NCBI GenBank assembly: GCA_964578835.1
Contig: CAZOEL010000056.1
Span: forward strand, 1 to 47,373
DNA: 47,373 bases
Direction: 5' to 3'
From: CAZOEL01 sp964578835
Lineage (GTDB): Bacteria; Desulfobacterota; Syntrophobacteria; Syntrophobacterales; Syntrophobacteraceae
The notes under the pieces were generated by a model. That model did no database searches and was not told the origin of the DNA. It saw only the letters and a list, made by a program, of their open reading frames with translations. Positions 41,403-47,373 of the stretch are shown one piece after another; the stretch's first letter is position 1; each line of letters opens with the position of its first letter. A program made the position numbers and the translations under genes.

Positions 41403-41887
41403 TATTCAGCGCCAAGGGTGCGTTGGAGGAAATTCCTCAGGATCGCTTTTATCTCATCTTCTGTGAAGTCTGCCGCAAGCAGGCTCATGTCTCTTGTGAT
41501 CCTCTCACCCAGGGGCGAAGAGATTCTGGGATTCAGAATTTCTTCCTTTACCAGAATCGATCCTTTACCCTGGTCGGCCTCAAAAGAAAGCCTGCCCAGG
41601 CCTTCTACATTCAGGGCAATCTTGGTAAGAAGCTCATCTCCTTCACAACTGACGAGAACCCTTTCCACATCCACTTTACAGGGAAGATTCGTCAACCGGC
41701 AGCGCGATTGAACTTCCTCCATTCGAGGCAGCACAAGCTTGCGCAATGCGCGACTCGCCTCCTGCAAGCCTCCTCCCATCCTGTCTATCGACTTCAGGCT
41801 ACGTTCCCCGATCTTCCTGTAATCTTTCCCGCTTCCTTTGGCCTTCTCCAGAACTTCGTCCACCTCGTCAAGCCAGCTCGCATTCAT
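41402..41887 (-). CDS. Unknown 161-residue protein, first gene of the sugar ABC operon
   Basis: No family recognised. It is a soluble protein without signal peptide. The N-terminal half is helical and charged (LDEVDEVLEKAKGSGKDYRKIGERSLKSIDRM) and the C-terminal half is a mix of strands (VLVSCEGDELLTKIALNVEGLG) and a final helix (TEDEIKAILRNFLQRTL). ATG at 41887 is chosen because AGGAG is 7 nt upstream; ATG at 41908 is the alternative. Its stop overlaps the start of the binding-protein gene (TAATG), so it is probably made in step with the transporter, possibly as a regulator or accessory protein. Confidence 0.7.
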   Translation of the reverse strand: MNASWLDEVDEVLEKAKGSGKDYRKIGERSLKSIDRMGGGLQEASRALRKLVLPRMEEVQSRCRLTNLPCKVDVERVLVSCEGDELLTKIALNVEGLGRLSFEADQGKGSILVKEEILNPRISSPLGERITRDMSLLAADFTEDEIKAILRNFLQRTLGAE

Positions 41888-41908
41888 ACTCGTTCTCCTT
41901 ATATTCAT

Positions 41909-42408
41909 GCCAATAGGAAAGTGATTGTTGCCTCTTTGTGAGCCCCTATTTCTTCGCTTTTGGTTATGGAACGCGTTTGGCCCTGTTTAAGAGAGCCCCA
42001 GTCAATTGATATTGCGTGAAACCGACATCCAAACATGAGCGGCAAAACAGCACAAGCTATTCGCTTATTCTTTCCCTAAAGCTAGTCACTTAAAAAGCGG
42101 GCTTCAATGCGATGGGCTCGCCTGTCTTTGAACGCTCTGGCGGGAGGCGCTGAGTTGAATCGCGTTAAAGTGCGTATTACTATATAATAATCATATGTTG
42201 TTTATATCACTATTTTTATGACTTACTCTATTGGGCCTGTCAATCGAGCTGTCAGCTGAGCTAAAGACCTAAAGAAGCGGTTTGAGCGTAATTCCTATGA
42301 AACCGCTCAGGACCATGCGGCTGTTCTCATCACAACGAATTTATTCAAAGGAAGCAAATACATGTCCAAAGATGATTTCTGGAAAGGGAATCCAGGAAGG
42401 AGCCAGCC
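41909..42408. other. Divergent intergenic region between ABC operon and Ig-repeat gene
   Basis: About 500 bp without a convincing gene. It should carry promoters for both directions. A TATAAT hexamer lies at 42183-42188 within an AT-rich patch (42175-42235), but no good -35 stands at 16-18 bp on the plus strand. GCGGTTT (42277-42283) and AAACCGC (42300-42306) form an inverted repeat with a 16-nt loop upstream of the Ig-repeat gene. A TTGACT is present on the minus strand (around 41991-41996) without a matching -10. I see no riboswitch or RNA gene. Confidence 0.35.
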
Positions 42409-45400
42409 ATGAGAAACAAAAGAAGCACACGAATCCCGTATGGGATTTTAGTCTTGACGATCATAAGCCTTGTCTCTCTCACCGCTTGTGGGGAGCCGAA
42501 AGTGGAGACAATCGAGATCTCTCCTGAAGCAAGAACGCTTAAAGTCGGGGAGAGCGTTGATTTCGATGCGGCAGCCATTTCGAACAAAGGCGAGAAGATG
42601 GATCTGCCGGCCACCGCCTTTGAGTGGAGCGTTGAAGGAGATATTGGCGCCATAGACAATTCAGGTGTTTTTGTGGCTAAAAAGCCCGGCGAGGGAACTG
42701 TACTGGCGCGTAGTGCAGGTCTTTTCGACGAGGCCAAGGTAACGGTCGAGCCTCAACCCATCGCACGGATTGAAGCGAATCCGGAAGCTCCGGGCGCATT
42801 CCCCGGTGAAGCCATTACTCTGAATATAAAAGGAATTACACAGAACGGCCAACCTGCCGCATTTGCCGCCTTGACCCTCAACTCCTCTACGGAAGGGGTT
42901 TCTTTATCGGATGACGCCGTGAGTCTCAATGAGGTTGGTGAGGCTCGAGTCCAGGTGACGCTTGGACCACAGTCCGGTGAGAACATCGTTGTGATTCAAA
43001 GTGGCGATGTGAGCGAGAAGATAATTCTGGAAGGAGCAAAGGTTTCACGAATTGAAATAAGGCCCGGAGACAATCAGTTCATCGCGGGGCAGACGGTGGA
43101 TTTTGATGCGTTTGTTCATGGAAAGTACGGAAGTCGGCCGGAAGAGAGAATCTCATGGTCCGTTACAGGCGAGCATGCGGAGATTGAAGGAGGTGGCGTG
43201 GTGCGGATGAAGAGCCCTGGCGCGGGAATTGTTCTCGCCGAATACGAGGGCGTCACTCAAGGACATCCTTTTACCATTACGCCGGGTAGAGTGGCTTCCA
43301 TCAAAGTTTCGCCTGAGAGTGTTGAGCTAACGGCGGGAGAGAATGCCAAGTTCACAGCTGAAGCCTTCAACGCCTATGGGCATCCTGTCAGAGCAGATGT
43401 TGAGTGGAGAGCTGAAGGCGGCCTGGGCGCCATTGCGAAAGACGGCGTATTTCTCGCCAGAAAGGCCGGGAGCGGATCCATTAGGGCTTTGAGCGGCGAT
43501 GTGAGGGGAGAAGCCGGCGTGTTGGTTGAGCATGGTCCTCTCGCCGGCATTCAGATTGAAATGCCGGACGGGAAGCTCATGGCGGGGGAAACCGTGGATC
43601 TTGCGGCCCATGGGTTGGACGCCTATGGGAACCGTTTTTCCATCGATCCGCAGTGGCTTCTCACATCCCCGGTGGGAACGATTGATGAAAAAGAAGGGAA
43701 ATTTAGAGCGCTCCATACCGGCCGGAGCGAAATCAGAGCGAAGGTGGGCGAAGTGATGGGCATAGCGGGCGTTGAAGTTTCGCCGGCGCAGTTGGCCGAA
43801 ATACGGATTTTGCCCAAAAACGCCGACCTCGTGGCTGGAGAGACGCTTCAATTCGAAGTGAGAGGTTTCGACCGATTCGGCAACAGAGTTGAAATCGAAC
43901 CCCGGTTCTCTGCCTCCATGCCTCTTGGAGATCTCCATGAGTCGGGATTCTTCAGCGCAAGAAAGGCTGGCAACGCGATCGTTGAAGCGCGCGTGGGCGA
44001 TTTCACGGATGAAAGCGCAGTGGCTGTAAAGCCTGCTCAGATGAGCGAGATTGTCATCAAACCGGAGGGCCCGGTTGAGCTCAGGGCTGGAGCAGTTCAG
44101 GACTTCGATGCTTATGGCGTCGACAGGTTTGGGAACGTGGTCGCCTCTTCCGTTCGTTGGACCATAAGCCCGGAGCTTGGATCGATTGATGAGCATGGAA
44201 AGCTTCTCCCGAGGAGGGCTGGAAAAGCTGAAGTCACGGCTTCCGTAACGCAGCTCCGCATGGAAAGAAGCCTTCAAGCAGAGGTCTCTGTCGCTGTAGA
44301 GCCTGGAGAAACAGTCAGAATCGATCTGGAACCGCAGTCCGTCACGGCGACGGCGGGCGAAGAGGTGAAGTTTTCCGCAGCCGCTTACGACAGGTTTGGA
44401 AATGAAACCGAAGCTCCACTGCGTTGGAGCCTCAGGAATCCTACGGTCGGATCCATTTCGGCTAACGGCCTCCTCATACCGGTCAAGGCTGAATCGACAG
44501 AGGTTCTGGCGATGCTCGGCAATGTGGTCGGCGTTGCCCAAATTCAGGTAGAACCGGCGCAAGTAGCCTTCCTCAGGATCGTTCCCGATGAGCTCCATCT
44601 GAAGGGCGGCGAGAGGGCGGGGCTCAGGGCGATAACTGAGGACAGGTTTGGAAATATGGTCGATCATGAGGTGGTCTGGAGCCTCTCGAGTGATTCTCTT
44701 GGAGAGATAACGCCCTGGAATGAGTTGATTGCAAGAAAAGCGGGAAGCGGGATGCTTATTGCCGCGGCCAGAAACATCGTCGATACGGCCCCGCTTGCCG
44801 TGACTGCCGGTCCACCTGTGGCCATGCGCCTTGAGCCCAGGGATATAGTGGTGAAGGCTGGAACAGATGTGCCTATTGAAGTCAAGGCGTTCGATGCGGG
44901 AGGAAATCCGGTGGACATTGAACCCGAGTGGTCCGTAGCCGGGGAGCTTGGAAGGATCGGACCGACAGGAATTCTTCTCACAAAACGAACGGGCATTGTC
45001 GAAGTCATTGCCACGAATGGCGACATGAATCAAAGCGTCATGATAGAGGTAGTCCCCAGCGATCCGGCCTCTGCAGAGCTCAAGACTGAAGCCATCACAG
45101 CCTCCTCTGGCGAAGCCATCCCCCTCTCCTATGAAATCTTCGATGCGTTCGGAAATGCAATCCCGCGGCCGAAGCTCGATTGGCAGGCGCCGAATGGTCT
45201 TGGCTACGTCACACCCGATGGCTACTTCCATGCGAAGAAAGCGGGCGAAGGCGTCTTGAGGCTCGTAGCTGGAGAGGCAGTAGCCGAGATCCCGGTCGCG
45301 GTGGCTCCAGGCCCAATTCATTCGATCGGGATAGAACCCACGGGCGTCAAGCTCAGAGCCGGCGAGAAGATAGAATTCTCCGCGGCTGCCTATGACCGAG

Positions 45401-46872
45401 AGGGAAACAATGTTGACTTCGAACCGGTCTGGTCTTTGGCGGGCGCAATTGGCTCAATCGATGAAAAGGGCGCATTTCTTGCGGAAAGAAGCGGGAACGG
45501 ATACGTGACGGTCAATAGCTCTGATGTTACCGGCATCGCATCGATCGGCGTGCTTCCCGGTCCCATTGTCAAAGTCGACGTGGAGCCCTCCGGAGTGAGC
45601 GCCAAAGCTGGGGATGCCGTCCAGTTCAAGGCTGTTGCGTACGATGCGTACGGTAACATGGCGCCGGCGGACTTTTCCTGGAGCATGGACGCTCAAAGAG
45701 ATCTCGGACGTATTTCCGATGATGGCGTCGCCGAGGTTCGAAGGGCTGGCGGGGGCATGGTCGTCGCCTCGGCCGGAGATGTAAGCGGCAGGGCGGATAT
45801 AGACGTTGAGGCAGGAGAGCTTGCAGGCGTCGCTATTCTTCCGCGAGACATAGAAGCACAAGCAGGTGAGCGGGTGGACATCGTCGCCCTTGGGCGGGAT
45901 GCATACGGGAACGCAGTCGAGATAGATCCTGAATTCTCTGTTGAGCCCGCTTCATTGGGTTACTTTACGGAGGATCTTTTCGTTGCCGGAATGGCGGGCG
46001 AGGGGAGACTCCTGGCGTCGGCCCGTGGATTCACTGGGACCATACCGGTGAAAGTGGAAGAAGGCGGATTGAATTATCTACAAATCGATATTCCCGACGC
46101 TCCCCTCCGGGCTGGCAAATCTTATGATTTGAATGCCGTTGGCTACGACGCCGGATGCAATGTTGTCTCTGCAGAGCCTAGTTGGGCTGTTAGCGAAAAA
46201 GTTGGAAAGATCGACCCCTCTACGGGCAAACTCTATGTAAGCAATACCGGAAAGGGCGTCGTAGTCGCCTACAGCGGTGGAGTTGCATCCGAAAAGATGA
46301 TCGAGGTGCTGCCGGGAGAGCTTGACAGGCTATTTATCTCTCCCGATCGAGTTGACGTGAAATCCGGAACGCCCCATGAATTCGAGGTCTACGGTTTCGA
46401 TACGGAAGGCAACAGGGTTGAATTGTCCCGATCCGCAGTCAAGTGGAGTCTCGAAGGAAGAATCGGCAAGTTGAGCGATAAAGGGCAGTTTCGCGGAATG
46501 GCGATGGGGCATGGCAAAGTGATCGCCAGCGTGGATGGAAAGAGGGCGGAGTCTTCCGTCGTGGTGACGCCGGGCGCTCCGAGCCCTGAGAGCTCCAGGG
46601 TCAGGGTTAGCCATCCGATGCTTCCAGCTGTTGATAACGCCTACTCTGAAATCACTGTTGAAGTTCGAGATGCGTACAACAATCCGGTGCCTGGCGTGGA
46701 CGTCACCCTTGTCTCCAATCGGTCTGGCGATATCCTAATCCAACCGGGCAAGACAGACGATCGGGGGCAGGCGGTTGGGCGAATCAGCTCTTCGGAGCCG
46801 GGGCTTTCAACAATACAGGCGATTATGGGTGAAAACGCCATAGCCGATAGCGAGCAGCTCAATTTCGGGTAG
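42409..46872 (+). CDS. Giant surface lipoprotein with ~16 bacterial Ig-like (BIg2-type) repeats
   Basis: A 1487-residue protein. The signal peptide ends in an LTAC lipobox (C27). From residue 30 onward about sixteen repeats of 80-90 residues follow the scheme hxxIxhxPxxxxLxAGExhxFxAxAxDxxGNxVxxxPxWS...GxIxxxGxFxAxxxGxGxVxAxxGxxxGxAxVxVxPG; examples are VASIKVSPESVELTAGE, LAEIRILPKNADLVAGE and IHSIGIEPTGVKLRAGE. The last ~95 residues differ (ITVEVRDAYNNPVPGVDVTL) and resemble a Big_1/invasin-type Ig domain. AGGAAGGAG precedes the ATG. Such proteins are anchored to the outer membrane and project as rods, serving adhesion or envelope spacing. No enzyme domain is seen. Divergent from the ABC operon. 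Confidence 0.88.
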   Translation: MRNKRSTRIPYGILVLTIISLVSLTACGEPKVETIEISPEARTLKVGESVDFDAAAISNKGEKMDLPATAFEWSVEGDIGAIDNSGVFVAKKPGEGTVLARSAGLFDEAKVTVEPQPIARIEANPEAPGAFPGEAITLNIKGITQNGQPAAFAALTLNSSTEGVSLSDDAVSLNEVGEARVQVTLGPQSGENIVVIQSGDVSEKIILEGAKVSRIEIRPGDNQFIAGQTVDFDAFVHGKYGSRPEERISWSVTGEHAEIEGGGVVRMKSPGAGIVLAEYEGVTQGHPFTITPGRVASIKVSPESVELTAGENAKFTAEAFNAYGHPVRADVEWRAEGGLGAIAKDGVFLARKAGSGSIRALSGDVRGEAGVLVEHGPLAGIQIEMPDGKLMAGETVDLAAHGLDAYGNRFSIDPQWLLTSPVGTIDEKEGKFRALHTGRSEIRAKVGEVMGIAGVEVSPAQLAEIRILPKNADLVAGETLQFEVRGFDRFGNRVEIEPRFSASMPLGDLHESGFFSARKAGNAIVEARVGDFTDESAVAVKPAQMSEIVIKPEGPVELRAGAVQDFDAYGVDRFGNVVASSVRWTISPELGSIDEHGKLLPRRAGKAEVTASVTQLRMERSLQAEVSVAVEPGETVRIDLEPQSVTATAGEEVKFSAAAYDRFGNETEAPLRWSLRNPTVGSISANGLLIPVKAESTEVLAMLGNVVGVAQIQVEPAQVAFLRIVPDELHLKGGERAGLRAITEDRFGNMVDHEVVWSLSSDSLGEITPWNELIARKAGSGMLIAAARNIVDTAPLAVTAGPPVAMRLEPRDIVVKAGTDVPIEVKAFDAGGNPVDIEPEWSVAGELGRIGPTGILLTKRTGIVEVIATNGDMNQSVMIEVVPSDPASAELKTEAITASSGEAIPLSYEIFDAFGNAIPRPKLDWQAPNGLGYVTPDGYFHAKKAGEGVLRLVAGEAVAEIPVAVAPGPIHSIGIEPTGVKLRAGEKIEFSAAAYDREGNNVDFEPVWSLAGAIGSIDEKGAFLAERSGNGYVTVNSSDVTGIASIGVLPGPIVKVDVEPSGVSAKAGDAVQFKAVAYDAYGNMAPADFSWSMDAQRDLGRISDDGVAEVRRAGGGMVVASAGDVSGRADIDVEAGELAGVAILPRDIEAQAGERVDIVALGRDAYGNAVEIDPEFSVEPASLGYFTEDLFVAGMAGEGRLLASARGFTGTIPVKVEEGGLNYLQIDIPDAPLRAGKSYDLNAVGYDAGCNVVSAEPSWAVSEKVGKIDPSTGKLYVSNTGKGVVVAYSGGVASEKMIEVLPGELDRLFISPDRVDVKSGTPHEFEVYGFDTEGNRVELSRSAVKWSLEGRIGKLSDKGQFRGMAMGHGKVIASVDGKRAESSVVVTPGAPSPESSRVRVSHPMLPAVDNAYSEITVEVRDAYNNPVPGVDVTLVSNRSGDILIQPGKTDDRGQAVGRISSSEPGLSTIQAIMGENAIADSEQLNFG

Positions 46873-47041
46873 CGAGCCGCTTCATCGAATGCGTCTTTCC
46901 TGGCGCAAGAGGCAAAGGCAACTGACCAGGGCTGATTTGTGCTGGATGGATTTCCTTTGGGTGGCATTTAGCTGACTCATTTTCTCAAGGCAATTGCAAA
47001 CTGCCCTTTAATCTTCTGAAGAATGCAGGCGCCATCGACTC

Positions 47042-47072
47042 GTCATTCCCGCGTATTCCTGGCGGGAATGAC
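47042..47072. repeat. CGTCATTCC-type dispersed palindrome, copy 2
   Basis: Perfect 11-bp arms GTCATTCCCGC (47042-47052) and GCGGGAATGAC (47062-47072) flank a 9-nt loop, GTATTCCTG. It matches the copy at 5903-5935 in arm sequence, arm length and loop length, differing mainly at the GG/CC centre of the arm. Repeated units of this type are common in intergenic DNA of many bacteria. Confidence 0.75.
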
Positions 47073-47089
47073 CCACAAGAGCTTCAGAG

Positions 47090-47158
47090 TTTGCTCGGAT
47101 TTCGATCTAACAAGAGCAGTTTTGCAGGCTTCTGCCTTGAGAACAAGCTTACCGTGCT
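47090..47158 (+). repeat. Diverged ~69-bp dispersed repeat, right copy
   Basis: Counterpart of 7150-7218, in the same orientation and about 78% identical over 69 positions without gaps. Similarity fades after ACCGTGC on the right and near GAGCTT on the left. The two copies bracket about 40 kb that includes the CIS cluster, the ABC operon and the Ig-repeat gene. Confidence 0.6.
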
Positions 47159-47373
47159 ATCGATTCATTGGAGCTCAGGTCTTCAAACCAACGGATGTAC
47201 ATCTCGACTCCTTACACAAGGGACCTGTTTCGAAGCACTTTCTTGGACTTACTCAGGAGCAATTTCAATGCTCAACCCGAGCTGTCGGATGGTATCTTTC
47301 GGTCTGATAGCCATATAGCACGGTAAATTTGTTCTCATTCAGAAATGACCATGTGTACGGGATCTTATACCCT

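Larger units (their letters stand above)
46873..47373. other. Gene-free right end of the window
   Basis: About 500 bp with no convincing gene. It contains the second CGTCATTCC palindrome (47042-47072) followed 17 bp later by the second copy of the 69-bp repeat (47090-47158). A frame at 47091-47318 overlaps the repeat but has no ribosome binding site or recognisable family. No clear terminator is seen after the Ig-repeat gene. Confidence 0.5.

Noticed and set aside
42277..42306. Inverted repeat GCGGTTT/AAACCGC as an operator
   Set aside because: Only 7-bp arms with a 16-nt loop; too weak to call a regulatory site, mentioned in the intergenic entry.
43327..45321. 664-residue open frame on the minus strand inside the Ig-repeat gene
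   Set aside because: It is antisense to regular Ig-like repeats; the length arises from the repeated codon pattern. No start signal or family resemblance.
7150..47158. att sites of an integrative element
   Set aside because: The two 69-bp copies are about 22% diverged, no tRNA gene or integrase adjoins them, and the bracketed ABC operon is housekeeping-like; they are reported only as a repeat pair.
47091..47318. 75-residue frame over the right repeat copy
   Set aside because: No ribosome binding site and only the repeat itself is shared with the left copy, where the frame is interrupted soon after; treated as repeat DNA.
1..47373. CRISPR arrays, tRNA and rRNA genes
   Set aside because: No regularly spaced identical repeats and no cloverleaf or rRNA-like stretches were seen by reading; a tRNAscan/Infernal run could confirm this.

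Overview
The window looks like a chromosomal segment of an anaerobic, moderately high-GC Gram-negative bacterium. Two lipoprotein signal peptides, dispersed CGTCATTCC-type palindromes and an oxygen-independent benzimidazole pathway make a Desulfobacterota-like host my best guess. That assignment is inference from gene content, not from a marker gene.

Left part (1-6933): the tail of an unidentified gene and a nested palindromic repeat are followed by nhaA on the minus strand. A well-formed sigma70-type promoter then drives a cobalamin riboswitch with a terminator hairpin, followed by two tandem ThiC-family genes and cobT. Two divergent ThiC paralogs plus cobT under B12 control match the anaerobic route to 5-hydroxybenzimidazole (bzaA-bzaB-cobT), so I read this as cobamide lower-ligand synthesis and activation rather than thiamin synthesis. 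A convergent minus-strand pair follows: a PrmA-like methyltransferase and a MoaD/ThiS-like protein.

Middle (6934-37007): an AT-richer intergenic stretch holds a diverged dispersed repeat, a candidate promoter and a transposase relict. After it come 18 tightly packed plus-strand genes for a contractile injection system (CIS). They encode sheath, tube, an unknown protein, a gpU/gp43-position protein, hub, spike, PAAR tip, gp25-like wedge, gpJ and gpI baseplate proteins, a fibre-base-like protein, two coiled-coil proteins sharing a DWN module, a possible tail terminator, a Cys-rich protein and a 1130-residue helical tape-measure candidate. The last two genes encode a ~2660-residue protein (membrane segments, complete M23 peptidase motif, many beta modules) and a small HELGH metalloprotease without signal peptide. 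No capsid, portal, terminase, integrase or AAA+ ATPase gene is visible, so this is a tail-like machine rather than an intact prophage. The third gene carries an in-frame palindromic repeat insertion.

Right part (37143-47373): a minus-strand, translationally coupled CUT1-type sugar ABC operon (unknown 161-residue protein, lipoprotein binding protein, two permeases, MalK/UgpC-type ATPase) lies next to a divergently transcribed 1487-residue lipoprotein of about 16 bacterial Ig-like repeats. The window ends with a second copy of the CGTCATTCC palindrome and a second copy of the ~69-bp repeat seen at 7150, so these two repeats bracket the CIS, ABC and Ig region.
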